NCBI GenBank assembly: GCA_965207585.1
Contig: CBDBMT010000003.1
Span: forward strand, 1,984,001-2,048,000
DNA from: Bin87 sp965207585
GTDB lineage: Bacteria > Chloroflexota > Dehalococcoidia > Lucifugimonadales > UBA3495
Direction: 5' to 3'
DNA: 64,000 nucleotides
Part shown: one piece after another, positions 25,283 to 33,766 of the stretch
Layout: each line of letters opens with the position of its first letter
How positions within the stretch are numbered: the stretch's first letter is position 1
The notes under the pieces: model-generated
Told to the model about the DNA's origin: nothing
The model's database searches: none
Seen by the model: the letters and a program-made list of their open reading frames with translations, nothing else
Translations under genes and position numbers: made by a program

Positions 25283-26236
25283 GTGACCGACACCGTTCCC
25301 ACGTCGTTGCCGGGGGCGCCGCCGGCCGTCTCGATCTCAGGCTTGACCAAGCGGTTCGGCCGGGTCACGGCGGTGGACGACGTCAGCCTGGACATTCCCA
25401 CCGGCGGCGTGTTTGGACTCCTGGGTCCCAACGGCTCCGGCAAGACTACGTTGCTCTCCATGGTGTCGGGGTTCATCCGCCCCACGGACGGGACGTTGAC
25501 CCTGTTTGGGCACGACGGACTGGCCGGACAAGCGCAGGCCCTGCACAGCGTTGGAGCGCTCATCGAGCGGCCGATCTTCTGGCCCTATATGTCATGCCGG
25601 GATAACCTGAAGTGCTTGCAGGGTGTTTATGGATCGGACGGTGGCGGCGCGGAGATCGAGGACCTGCTGGATGCCGTCAACCTGGGCGGCGACGCGGCTC
25701 GGCGCAAGTTTCGCGCCTGTTCCACGGGCATGAAACAGCGCTTGGGGATTGCCGCCACCCTGCTGGGCGATCCGTCGCTGCTGATCCTCGACGAGCCGAC
25801 CAACGGGCTGGACCCGGTGGGGATTATCGAAGTGCGTGATCTCATCCGGAGCTTGGCCGCCGACGGACGCCGCACCGTGATCCTGGCGAGCCACCTGCTG
25901 AACGAGGTGGAACAGGTCTGCGACCAGGTTGCCGTTCTGCGGGGGGGCAAGCTGTTGTATTGTGGCCCGGTGGCCGGTATGGGCGCTCCGACGTCGGCGC
26001 TCGTATGCACCACGGACGACGAACGCGCGGCCACCGTGCTGAACGACGCCGGATGGGAAATCAGGAGCCGATCCGCAGACGGCCTGGAGGTAGCCGCCAC
26101 TCCGGGCCGGGAGTGGGAAATCAGCCGGGATCTGGCCAACGCCGGCGTGTACATCTCCCAGTTGCGGCCGGCGTCCGGTTCCCTGGAGGCGGGATTCATG
26201 GAAGTTACCGGCGAGACGGAACAGGAGCCGGCATGA
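25283..26236 (+). CDS. ABC transporter ATP-binding protein
   Basis: A 317-aa ATPase from GTG 25283. Walker A GPNGSGKT is at 48-55, the signature is a CSTGMKQRLGIA variant, Walker B is LLILDEPTNGLD, and the H-loop is ILASHLLNEVEQ. A C-terminal extension of about 80 residues resembles that of CcmA/NatA-type exporters. It works with the permease encoded immediately downstream (four-base overlap); cargo unknown. Confidence 0.92.
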   Translation: MTDTVPTSLPGAPPAVSISGLTKRFGRVTAVDDVSLDIPTGGVFGLLGPNGSGKTTLLSMVSGFIRPTDGTLTLFGHDGLAGQAQALHSVGALIERPIFWPYMSCRDNLKCLQGVYGSDGGGAEIEDLLDAVNLGGDAARRKFRACSTGMKQRLGIAATLLGDPSLLILDEPTNGLDPVGIIEVRDLIRSLAADGRRTVILASHLLNEVEQVCDQVAVLRGGKLLYCGPVAGMGAPTSALVCTTDDERAATVLNDAGWEIRSRSADGLEVAATPGREWEISRDLANAGVYISQLRPASGSLEAGFMEVTGETEQEPA

Positions 26237-27057
26237 CCACGTTTGCCGTTGTGGCCAACGCGGTGCGGTGGGAATGGTTCCGACTGCGGCGGCGCACGGG
26301 ATTCTGGGTGATCCTGGGCCTGCTGGCGCTGGCGGTGGTGGGGACGCTGGCGGTGTCTGCCGGAGTGCTGCGGCTGATCCAATCCGACTTTTCGATCCCA
26401 CCCTACGGATATCCGCTGCTGGTGTACGAGCTGCTGTCGAGGCTGGGGCCGTTCCTGGGGATCGTCCTGGCGGGCATGGTCCTGGGCAGCGACTATGGAT
26501 GGGGAACCTTCCGCCCGCTGTACGCCAGGGGACAGCGACGCTGGCAGATAGTGGCAGCGAAGCTTGCCCTGGCGGCGTTAGTGCTGGCGATTGTCTGGGT
26601 CGTCTCATGGATTTTGGCCGCGGCGGTGGGCCTGGTGGCAGCGGAACCGGAAATGAACACGCTGGAACTCATTCCGGGGGACTCCGGAGGTTGGGCCGAA
26701 AGCGCGGGCAGGTTCGCGTCCGCGTGGCCCGTGGCGATGGCCTACCTGATGCTGGCGACGCTGCTGTGCGCCGTGGGCCGTTCCACCGCCTTCGGGTTAG
26801 GCGTTGGCATCGCCATTCTCATCGTGGAGTCGATCGCGTATCCGGCGGCGGGAGCGGTATCCCAACTGGCGCTGGACGTGAACCTGGGCGACTACACCCG
26901 CTGGACGCTGTGGGGAGTCACCCGCGGCCTGATGGGGCGCGATGACGATCTCGGCGCGTGGGTGTTCCTGCCGGCGGTGCTGGCCTACGCGACCGCGTTC
27001 GCGGCGCTGGCGGTGGTGATCACGGAGCGCCGGGACGTGAACAGCGGGAACGGTTAG
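26233..27057 (+). CDS. ABC-2 type permease
   Basis: A 274-aa membrane protein with about six spans: GFWVILGLLALAVVGTLAV, FLGIVLAGMVLG, LALAALVLAIVWVVSWIL, AYLMLATLLCAV, GVGIAILIVESIAYP, and a final VLAYATAFAALAVVI. The cytoplasmic loop DYGWGTFRPLYARGQRR is typical of ABC-2 permeases. Its ATG overlaps the ATPase stop, so the pair forms one exporter unit. Transcription then meets a converging minus-strand R-M locus. Confidence 0.88.
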   Translation: MTTFAVVANAVRWEWFRLRRRTGFWVILGLLALAVVGTLAVSAGVLRLIQSDFSIPPYGYPLLVYELLSRLGPFLGIVLAGMVLGSDYGWGTFRPLYARGQRRWQIVAAKLALAALVLAIVWVVSWILAAAVGLVAAEPEMNTLELIPGDSGGWAESAGRFASAWPVAMAYLMLATLLCAVGRSTAFGLGVGIAILIVESIAYPAAGAVSQLALDVNLGDYTRWTLWGVTRGLMGRDDDLGAWVFLPAVLAYATAFAALAVVITERRDVNSGNG

Positions 27058-27064
27058 TCTGGTT

Positions 27065-27647
27065 TCACGACTGTTCGGAAGCAAAAAACGTTTGCACCCG
27101 CTCGATCGCTTCTTCCAAGGTCTTCACCGGCCTCAGATTATCAGCCCAACCCCTTCCCGGATGCATAGTATCCCACCAGCTCTTCTCGCCGTTGTACCTG
27201 CCTGATCCGGGGTCATGGTCGCCGAATCCATCCAGGCAGCGGTTCCAAACTGGCTTGTAATGATCGATCGCGAAACGCTCGGCCAAAGTGATCCATACGG
27301 GTTCGATCGCCAAGTAGCGGTACTGGAAATCCTCTTTGTCCAGGGTTCATTGCCTGGTCGATTGACCGTACGTGTTCCCTCAACCTGCTCCGCAGTGCGG
27401 GGGAGTCAACGTTTACCGTGTCGCCGCGGCGGGATCCCGGAGGGACCGCTTTGCCGACATAAACGGGATTCCCGGACGCCGCAATCTCGTCATACACATC
27501 GAAAGGCCCGGTATAAATCAGGCAATAGATGCCAGGACCACGCACGGATATATCATCGGCCAACCGCAGAAGGGGTCGGCGCTCGAATTCGAGGATCGTC
27601 CCCGCCATCAAGTTGTCGTAGGTGAGCGGGTCGTAAAGTTCGGTCAT
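27065..27647 (-). pseudogene. Eco29kI-like GIY-YIG restriction endonuclease, frameshifted
   Basis: Two frames join into one nuclease of about 193 aa. The 5' part from ATG 27647 holds the GIY-YIG core (GIYCLIYTG, PVYVGKA, LRSRLREHVRSI). After an extra G in the GGG run at 27343-27345 (plus strand) the correct frame continues LDKEDFQYRYLAIEPVWITL, then PVWNRCLDGFGDHDPG and a MHPGRGWA motif. Removing one base restores the protein exactly. Eco29kI relatives cut CCGCGG. The break may be a mutation, a phase-variable tract or an assembly error. Confidence 0.85.
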
Positions 27648-28957
27648 GTCCCTTGCCGGATTTCGACGACAGATTCGTACAAGCGGTTTCGCTTGCCGGC
27701 CTGGCCGACGCGCACGCTTGAGTTGATGATGCTATTGCCAACTCGGGCCTCGCGAGGGGTATGGATGGCTGGGACTTCGAGACCACAATTGATCGCTATC
27801 TTGGCCAGAAACCGGTCTGTGGGAACGTGTACGCCCTGTACCACGCTGTTTCCGATTACAACTAAAGCGGGTGCGCCGGGCCGCAGTACGCGACGCATGG
27901 CCCGCATGAACCGGACGCAATCGTTCAAATAGGTCGCGGCGTAATTTGCCCATCCCCTCCCTCCGTACACCCCTTTCCCCGGATTCTGTTGGCCGATTCT
28001 ATGGACGACCTGATGTATTTCGTCGTCGGTGATAGCGGTGTCCAAACCAACCTTTGCTTGATCTCTAGCCAGTTGCCATGAGGTGCCGAAATTTTGCCAT
28101 TCCAGGGTTTTGAGTTCTCCTGGAGACTGGCAAAACCGGAGCCAGTACATGTGAGGTCGAGTGTTACGATTGTAGTGATAGTTGTTCATGTATGGCGGAG
28201 AGGTAATTATCAGGTCCACGCTGGAGGGTTCCAGTTCATCTTCGTCAAAAAATGACCGCGCATGAACGACGCCATCCGGTCGCTGGAGACATGCTCTTTG
28301 TGATCTGTACCAATCGGAATCATCCGCGATTTCGTTCAGTTTTCTGACCAGAGTGGCAATCACCGGGAAATCGTCGATCTCCGCACGTCCCACCGCTTTT
28401 CTTCTGCCGAGGCTCGGTTCATATGAATAGTTGGAGTATTCAACCATGGTTGCGGCGAAGGCAAGCCTGATTACGTCCTTGATGACTTCATCATCTTGAT
28501 CGCCGATGAAATCCATCAACAGCAGTACTTTGTCCAAAACCTTGGGGCTGTAAAACGGCGAGCGGGTTCGAAATCCATCCGGTGGTGATGATTTGGGTAC
28601 AAGCCCGTCTGTATCAATGGATTTCGCGTAGCGGAGCAGTTCATCGATTGCTTGCCGGAGGGTAGAGGTTCGGATGCGATGAGCGCGCAGCTTCGTCTGA
28701 CAAACGAAAGCCGCGTAGGGATTGATTTCGAATCCTACCGCATGGTGCCCGGCACGATCGGCTTCGACCAAAGTCGTGCCGACGCCCGCAAACGGATCCA
28801 GAACCAGTTGCTTCGTCCCGTTGACATATCTGGTCAAAACGTCTTCCGCAAAGCGTTGTGAATAACCGGCGACCCACGGTACCCAACGGTGGACCGGAAC
28901 GCTCTTGTTTTGTGAGAACGCCGGATCCTGAAACGATCTTTCAGATGCTTTCGCCAT
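27644..28957 (-). CDS. DNA methyltransferase (amino-type) paired with the Eco29kI-like nuclease
   Basis: A 437-aa intact methyltransferase. SAM motif I (DPFAGVGTTLVEADRAG, about residues 54-70) precedes motif IV TSPPYMNNYHY (about 250), so it belongs to an amino-methyltransferase class that makes N6-methyladenine or N4-methylcytosine. Classic Eco29kI is paired with a C5-cytosine enzyme, so this pairing differs. Its 3' end overlaps the nuclease start by four bases. If the nuclease is dead, it would act alone as a methylation gene. Confidence 0.88.
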   Translation of the reverse strand: MAKASERSFQDPAFSQNKSVPVHRWVPWVAGYSQRFAEDVLTRYVNGTKQLVLDPFAGVGTTLVEADRAGHHAVGFEINPYAAFVCQTKLRAHRIRTSTLRQAIDELLRYAKSIDTDGLVPKSSPPDGFRTRSPFYSPKVLDKVLLLMDFIGDQDDEVIKDVIRLAFAATMVEYSNYSYEPSLGRRKAVGRAEIDDFPVIATLVRKLNEIADDSDWYRSQRACLQRPDGVVHARSFFDEDELEPSSVDLIITSPPYMNNYHYNRNTRPHMYWLRFCQSPGELKTLEWQNFGTSWQLARDQAKVGLDTAITDDEIHQVVHRIGQQNPGKGVYGGRGWANYAATYLNDCVRFMRAMRRVLRPGAPALVVIGNSVVQGVHVPTDRFLAKIAINCGLEVPAIHTPREARVGNSIINSSVRVGQAGKRNRLYESVVEIRQGT

Positions 28958-29142
28958 AGCTGACGGGCCTTAGTCGTGTAGCCATGCCGTCCGAGCCACG
29001 TGCCTTCGCAATCGCATGCCGTTGCCCAGCGAGCGGGACGAATCATAATCTTCCCGCTGCCAGACCGCAATACGAAGATGTCACCGGCAGTGCTCCAACC
29101 CGGCGACAATTCGAACCGCGTCGCCAACCTTCTCGGTGGCAT
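28834..29142 (-). CDS. Possible small protein upstream of the methyltransferase
   Basis: A 102-aa frame. The first 70 residues look coding (STAGDIFVLRSGSGKIMIRP, CDCEGTWLGRHGYTTKARQLW), but the last third overlaps the methyltransferase in another frame. It may be a genuine small gene truncated by the shared region, or a leftover of an older gene. No family is recognised. Its start faces the gene at 29196 across a short divergent gap. Confidence 0.35.
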   Translation of the reverse strand: MPPRRLATRFELSPGWSTAGDIFVLRSGSGKIMIRPARWATACDCEGTWLGRHGYTTKARQLWRKHLKDRFRIRRSHKTRAFRSTVGYRGSPVIHNALRKTF

Positions 29143-29146
29143 CGTC

Positions 29147-29152
29147 TATAAT
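29147..29152 (+). promoter_or_regulatory. -10 box TATAAT
   Basis: A perfect TATAAT 44 bases before the GTG at 29196, between divergent genes. No clear -35 box lies 16-18 bases upstream, so the site is suggestive only. Confidence 0.4.
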
Positions 29153-29195
29153 ACGTGCATCTCATCAGACTGCTCCAACGAGAGGCGGGTGACCG

Positions 29196-29807
29196 GTGGA
29201 CAATCAGGAATGGCGCAAGGAAATATTCAACCTCCCGGACAACCACAGGTGGATGGCCAAGCCAGGGAACAAGGTCTTCGTGGCGGATCGGGGCGCGCTG
29301 CGCTTTGAGATCCCCCAGGATTGGCTGGTGGAACCTTCCCGCAAGTCCATCAAGTTCCGCGACGCTCCACACCCCGACGATACCATGGGGCTGGAAGTCA
29401 CGATATTCTATGCCGGTTACGGCATGAACATTGACTGGAGCAGTTTGCCCCTGCACCAGTTGATCAAGGACGTGACCTCCGAAGATGCCCCTATGCGCCG
29501 CGGAAGAGCCAGCCGGCGTCGGCGCCGGGGTCTGGAAGACACCAAACGCGGGTCGCCGATCACGGTCAAATTGGGCAACCTGGAGATGGCGTGGATCGAA
29601 GCTGAGTTCATGGATCCGGGCGAGAGGCGTCCTGCCTACTCGATCCAGGCGATTACGCGGGACACCCAGAAGTCCATCCATGCGCTGCTCACCCTCAGCT
29701 ACTGGCCCGAGGACGCTCAACGGGCAAAATCGGTCTGGAACGATGTCCTGGGCACGCTGAAAATGGGTGAGCACATCGACAGCCCACTGATGGGGCCGGG
29801 CGCCTGA
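29196..29807 (+). CDS. Hypothetical protein, single-domain beta-rich
   Basis: A 203-aa protein from GTG 29196 (MDNQEWRKEIFNLP). It contains a FEIPQDWLVEP segment as in small PsbP/DUF-type stress domains, a very basic middle (RRGRASRRRRRGLED), and a C-terminal helix pair. I do not recognise the family. It has no signal peptide. It lies between the R-M locus and the epimerase. Confidence 0.6.
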   Translation: MDNQEWRKEIFNLPDNHRWMAKPGNKVFVADRGALRFEIPQDWLVEPSRKSIKFRDAPHPDDTMGLEVTIFYAGYGMNIDWSSLPLHQLIKDVTSEDAPMRRGRASRRRRRGLEDTKRGSPITVKLGNLEMAWIEAEFMDPGERRPAYSIQAITRDTQKSIHALLTLSYWPEDAQRAKSVWNDVLGTLKMGEHIDSPLMGPGA

Positions 29808-29908
29808 AACGCCTCTTCCGAGATCAATTAACGGCACAGCATATTGAGTCTGTCCGGTCCGGCTCCGACCGAACCAACAGGCCCGGGCGCGCCAACTAGC
29901 AGAGTCGC

Positions 29909-29959
29909 TTTTACCAGACGATCCCTTTTACCAGACGATCCCTTTTACCAGATGATCCC
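29909..29959. repeat. 17-nt tandem repeat, three copies
   Basis: Three head-to-tail copies of TTTTACCAGACGATCCC (29909-29925, 29926-29942, 29943-29959); the third has one change (ATG for ACG in its centre). The last copy ends two bases before the GGAGG-containing leader of the epimerase gene. Copy number could vary and alter the leader. Confidence 0.9.
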
Positions 29960-29972
29960 TGGAGGTCAATTA

Positions 29973-30914
29973 ATGTCAGTGATGGTAACCGGCGGGACCG
30001 GGTTTATCGGCAATCGCATCATCCGCAAGCTGGTGGAACGGGGTGAGGAGGTGGTCTGCTTTGACCTGGCGCCGCCGCGGGCGAACCTGCAGCCGTTGCT
30101 GGACCGCATATCCATCTATCGGGGCGACGTAACTCGCCTGGACCACCTGCTGGAAGCCGTCAACCGTCACAGCGTGGATCGCATCATCCACATGGCGGCC
30201 CTGCTGCCGCCCGACACCGAAGACCGGCCCGCTACCGGCATGGCCGTCAACATCGACGGCACCAACAACATCTTCGAGGCGGCCCGCTGGGGCAACATCC
30301 GCCGCGTGGTGTATGCCAGCAGCATCGCGGTGTACGGCGTCCAGGATACCTTCGGCGACCGTCCGCTGATCGAGGACGACCTGCCGGCGCCCATCAACGT
30401 GTACGGCATGACCAAGGCGGTGAACGACTTCGCCGCCGCCCGTTACCGCACGCTGCACGGCCTCGACATTCGCGGCGTTCGCATCTGCACCGTGTTCGGA
30501 CACGGACGGGTCACGGGGATGACCGGCATGATCGGGGGCCTGATGATGTCCCTGCCGGCCATTGGGCAGCCGGTCAGCATGGACTTCGACCCCATGGAAG
30601 CGTCGCCCATGATCCACTCGGAGGACGCCGCCGAGATCTTCGTCCGCGTCGCCCTGGCCGACAGCCTGAACCACCACATTTACATCAGTGGCGGCGAGCT
30701 GGCGACCATCGCCGATGTGGCCGACATCGTCCGTTCCTACATTCCCGACGCCAGCATCACCACCGGAAACCGCCCGGTTCCCCACGTGTACCTGGTGGAC
30801 AACAGCCGCATGATGGCCGACGTGGGCTACGAACTGCCGCCCCTGCGGATGCGCGTCCTGGATCACATCAACGACGCGCGGGCCGAGGCGGGGCTGGAGC
30901 CGATCAGCGGATAG
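29973..30914 (+). CDS. NAD(P)-dependent epimerase/dehydratase
   Basis: A 313-aa extended SDR. The Rossmann motif VTGGTGFIGNRI is at residues about 5-16, a Ser-x24-Tyr-x3-Lys active-site trio is in ASSIAVYG and NVYGMTKAV, and acidic cofactor selectivity follows beta-2 (CFDLAPPR). Such enzymes modify nucleotide sugars or steroid-like substrates; the specific reaction is unknown. ATG 29973 is chosen because GGAGG lies seven bases upstream, directly after the tandem repeat. Confidence 0.9.
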   Translation: MSVMVTGGTGFIGNRIIRKLVERGEEVVCFDLAPPRANLQPLLDRISIYRGDVTRLDHLLEAVNRHSVDRIIHMAALLPPDTEDRPATGMAVNIDGTNNIFEAARWGNIRRVVYASSIAVYGVQDTFGDRPLIEDDLPAPINVYGMTKAVNDFAAARYRTLHGLDIRGVRICTVFGHGRVTGMTGMIGGLMMSLPAIGQPVSMDFDPMEASPMIHSEDAAEIFVRVALADSLNHHIYISGGELATIADVADIVRSYIPDASITTGNRPVPHVYLVDNSRMMADVGYELPPLRMRVLDHINDARAEAGLEPISG

Positions 30915-30987
30915 GCTGCGGCCCGCCGGCCCGGTTTTCTACTTTGCTACAATGGCCTCAGCGCAACCTTGCGCCGGGGGGACGATC

Positions 30988-31590
30988 ATGAGCAACCGTG
31001 AAGCCACTGGCGAGCAGAGAGAGGCCATCGCCACTTTCTGCCGGCAACGCAAAGTGCGGCGGTTGACCTGGCTGCACAGACCCCTGCGCTCCGGCCTCGA
31101 CGCCGACAGCGAGGCGGCCCTGCTGATTGAGTTCAACCCGGCCGACGTGCCGTCGCTGTCCACGTTGGCGGCGATGGAGGATGTGATCGGTGGCATCCTG
31201 AGCCGCAAAATCGACCTGCACCTGTACCTGCGGGAGATGTACCTGGGCTACGGACCGGGGGAGTCGGGCATCCTGTACGACCGAGCCGATTACATCGACG
31301 TTCCGCTGCCCAAGGACAAAATTGTTGAGTTTTGCCGCCGAAAAAAAGTGAAATGGTTGGCCAGTCTGCCGCGTCCCAGTCGGGCGTCCGTCACTAACTA
31401 CGCGGACATTGACTTTCTGGTGGGGTTGGGGCCTGACACTAAACTGTCGTGGTACTCGTTAGACGGCCAGGAGGAACTGAACGATATTCTCGGTTGTGAG
31501 GTCGGCATACACTTTGCCAACGAACTCCCCGCTGACCTTGAGGTAATTTACAGTGACGCAGCGTCCATCCAACCCGCGCCTGCCAACTGA
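30988..31590 (+). CDS. Tandem degenerate MNT nucleotidyltransferase (MntA-like)
   Basis: A 200-aa protein from ATG 30988 with two copies of a minimal nucleotidyltransferase unit. Half 1 (residues about 8-80: ATFCRQRKVRRLTWLHRPLR, AALLIEF) has lost the GS and the catalytic DxD. Half 2 (about 105-190: VEFCRRKKVKWLASL, NYADIDFLVGLG) keeps DID but lacks the GS motif. Normal MntA antitoxins have one unit and AMPylate HepT. It overlaps the HEPN gene by 38 bases, as expected for a pair. Confidence 0.8.
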   Translation: MSNREATGEQREAIATFCRQRKVRRLTWLHRPLRSGLDADSEAALLIEFNPADVPSLSTLAAMEDVIGGILSRKIDLHLYLREMYLGYGPGESGILYDRADYIDVPLPKDKIVEFCRRKKVKWLASLPRPSRASVTNYADIDFLVGLGPDTKLSWYSLDGQEELNDILGCEVGIHFANELPADLEVIYSDAASIQPAPAN

Positions 31591-31933
31591 AGCCGAGCGT
31601 ATAACCCACATCATCAGCCACGCTCGGGAAGCCATCGCAATATTGGGAGACGCCAGCCTGGAGGACTTGGAGCGTGACCGGACACGTCAGTTAGCTCTCA
31701 ACTACCTGGTAGCAGTCGTCGGAGAAGCCGCCAATAAACTCTCCAATGTGACATACAATGCGTTGCCGCTGATTCCATGGGGCAAAATCGTAGGCATGCG
31801 AAACATTCTCATTCACCAGTACTATGATGTCGAGACGCCCGTTGTACACGTCACGGTGGCTAACAGCCTGCCTGCGCTGATTGCGGCGTTCGACACGATT
31901 ACCGACAACTCCCAAGGAGGCCAACCATCATGA
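31553..31933 (+). CDS. HEPN-domain toxin, HepT-like
   Basis: A 126-aa DUF86-type HEPN protein from GTG 31553, with GAGGT nine bases upstream. The toxic RNase/AMPylation motif R-x4-H-x-Y is intact: R83, H88 and Y90 in RNILIHQYYDV. In characterised systems the Tyr is AMPylated by MntA and this inactivates the RNase. Its stop overlaps the LLM start (ATGA). Pairing with the unusual doubled MNT gene is by context. Confidence 0.88.
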   Translation: MTQRPSNPRLPTEAERITHIISHAREAIAILGDASLEDLERDRTRQLALNYLVAVVGEAANKLSNVTYNALPLIPWGKIVGMRNILIHQYYDVETPVVHVTVANSLPALIAAFDTITDNSQGGQPS

Positions 31934-32868
31934 GCGTTGCCATCGGCTACGTCCCCGGAGCATTCGGACAGGGAGGCGACGACCCCAACTTCCTCCGCGC
32001 CCTGGTGGAGCTGGGCGACAAGTACGAGTACGACTCCATCTGGCTGAGCGACCGCATTTGCAGCGACCGGTTCAGCCTGGAGCCCATGGTCGCGCTGTCC
32101 TTGGTGGCCGGCTATTCGGACCGCCTGAAGTTTGGGACCAGCGTGCTGGCGCTGCCGCTGCGCAACCCGGTGGTGCTGGCAAAGCAGGTGGCCACGCTGG
32201 ACTGGCTTTCCCAGGGCCGCTTCTTCCCGGCCGTCGGCCTGGGCCAGGAGGATCCGGACGAGTACGAGGCGTGCGGCGTGCCCAAGGCCGACCGCGCGCG
32301 CCGCACCGACGAGGCCATCGAGCTGATGCGCCGGCTATGGGAGGAGGAAGGCGTCACCCACGAGGGCGAGTTCTTCACCACCCACAACGTTTCGGTGACG
32401 CCCCGCACCTTCCTCAAGCCCTCGCCTCCGGTATGGATCGGCGGGCGCAGTCCGGCCGCGGCGCGGCGCGTGGGCCGCGTGGGCGACGGCTGGCTGGTAT
32501 CCAGCGCTACGCCGGATGAGGTGCGGTCGGGGCGGGAGATCGTCTTCGAGACCGCCCAGCAGTATGACCGCGACATCGAAGAGGATCACGTGGGCGTACT
32601 GGTCGGGTACTACATCTGCGACGATCAGAAGGAAGGCGAGGCCAAGTCGGAGCAGTTTGTGACTCGGCAGCGCCCCGACGCGCACTTCACCGAGTACTCA
32701 GCGGTCGGCACGTCGGAACAGATCGGTGACTTCATCCAGGAGTACATCGACGCCGGCGGGTTCAAGTTCGTGATCCGTCCCTTGTGCGCCGGCACTGAGT
32801 CCATGGAGCAGCTGGAGCAGGCCGGGGAGGAAATCCTCCCGCGTTTCCACGGGCCGCTGGGCCAGTAG
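31930..32868 (+). CDS. LLM class F420-dependent oxidoreductase
   Basis: A 312-aa luciferase-fold enzyme: IWLSDRI, LVAGYSDRLKFGTSVLALPL, LDWLSQGRFFPAVGLGQ and PPVWIGGRSPAAARR. F420-binding members share the GRFF/VGLG segment, so F420 is likely though FMN cannot be excluded. Substrate unknown. Its ATG overlaps the HEPN stop. The cytochrome gene follows after about 54 bases. Confidence 0.88.
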   Translation: MSVAIGYVPGAFGQGGDDPNFLRALVELGDKYEYDSIWLSDRICSDRFSLEPMVALSLVAGYSDRLKFGTSVLALPLRNPVVLAKQVATLDWLSQGRFFPAVGLGQEDPDEYEACGVPKADRARRTDEAIELMRRLWEEEGVTHEGEFFTTHNVSVTPRTFLKPSPPVWIGGRSPAAARRVGRVGDGWLVSSATPDEVRSGREIVFETAQQYDRDIEEDHVGVLVGYYICDDQKEGEAKSEQFVTRQRPDAHFTEYSAVGTSEQIGDFIQEYIDAGGFKFVIRPLCAGTESMEQLEQAGEEILPRFHGPLGQ

Positions 32869-32922
32869 CCTTCACGTGGGGGTGGCGATCCCATCCCAAC
32901 TGTAGCCGTTGCTCGACCACCC

Positions 32923-33396
32923 GTGACCAAGTCTATGAAAGCCTTATGGGGATGGGCCCTCGGCTCGATGGTGGTCGCGCTGGTGACTTTTGCTCTGGCC
33001 GGCTGTTCGGCGGAGGAACCGCCGGCGCCGAGCTACAGCGCCACCCAGCCCGCCTCCGATGCCGTCGCGGTGGTTGTGCCCAACCTGTCTGGGAACGCCC
33101 GCGCCGGCGAGCAGGTATTCAACGCCAACTGTGTCCTATGCCACGGCCCCAACGCCTCGGGCACGGGACTGGGTCCGCCGCTGGTGCACAAGATTTACGA
33201 GCCGGGGCACCATCAGGACTTCACCATTCAGAGCGCGGTTCGGAACGGGGTTCCGGCGCACCACTGGCCGTTCGGCAACATGCCTCCCGTCCCTGCGGTG
33301 TCCGAAGAGGATATCCCGAACATCATCTGCTACATCCGCGAACTGCAGCGGGCCAATGGCATCATTGCACCCGACGCCGACATCGCCGCGTGTTGA
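32923..33396 (+). CDS. Cytochrome c-family lipoprotein
   Basis: A 157-aa protein: a signal peptide ends at lipobox LAGC (Cys near 28), followed by a Pro/Ser-rich spacer. One mono-heme domain carries CVLCH (heme c attachment at NANCVLCHGPNASGTG) and a Met axial candidate in FGNMPPV. It is probably membrane-anchored and exposed outside, passing electrons. GTG 32923 or ATG 32935 can start it; the ribosome site is weak. Confidence 0.88.
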   Translation: MTKSMKALWGWALGSMVVALVTFALAGCSAEEPPAPSYSATQPASDAVAVVVPNLSGNARAGEQVFNANCVLCHGPNASGTGLGPPLVHKIYEPGHHQDFTIQSAVRNGVPAHHWPFGNMPPVPAVSEEDIPNIICYIRELQRANGIIAPDADIAAC

Positions 33397-33455
33397 GCCG
33401 GACATCATTGGCGACGTATGATGGAATGCAGTACCGACGCAAGGGGGTGAAGGTC

Positions 33456-33719
33456 ATGGCCAGAGTGTTCGTGCCAACCATGCTGCAGGCGACGACGGGT
33501 GGTGTCAAGGAAGTCGAGGTCACCGCCCGCAACGTGAGGCAGGTGATTGAGCAATTGGAAGAGCGGTTCCCCGGCATCGCCAACCGGCTGATGGAAGACG
33601 GCGAAATCCGCTCCAACCTGGCGGTGGCGGTGGATGGAGAGGTTGCGCGCATGGGCCTGATGGAGCGGGTCGGCGAAAACGCCGAGATACATTTCGTGCC
33701 GGCGATTGGCGGCGGCTAG
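33456..33719 (+). CDS. MoaD/ThiS-family sulfur carrier
   Basis: An 87-aa ubiquitin-like protein from ATG 33456, preceded by GGGGGTG. The beta-grasp elements are ARVFVPTMLQATTG, VRQVIEQLEERFPG and NAEIHFVPAIGGG; the C-terminal Gly-Gly(-Gly) is the thiocarboxylation site. It may serve molybdopterin or another sulfur transfer; the partner enzyme is not in the window. Confidence 0.85.
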   Translation: MARVFVPTMLQATTGGVKEVEVTARNVRQVIEQLEERFPGIANRLMEDGEIRSNLAVAVDGEVARMGLMERVGENAEIHFVPAIGGG

Positions 33720-33766
33720 CGGCAGCCTGCGGGCAGTCAAGCCCACCCGCTTCCATTCGAACATAT

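Noticed and set aside
27343..27345. GGG run as a phase-variable tract
   Set aside because: Three bases is too short for ordinary slippage; mutation or assembly error is more likely, although variation cannot be excluded.
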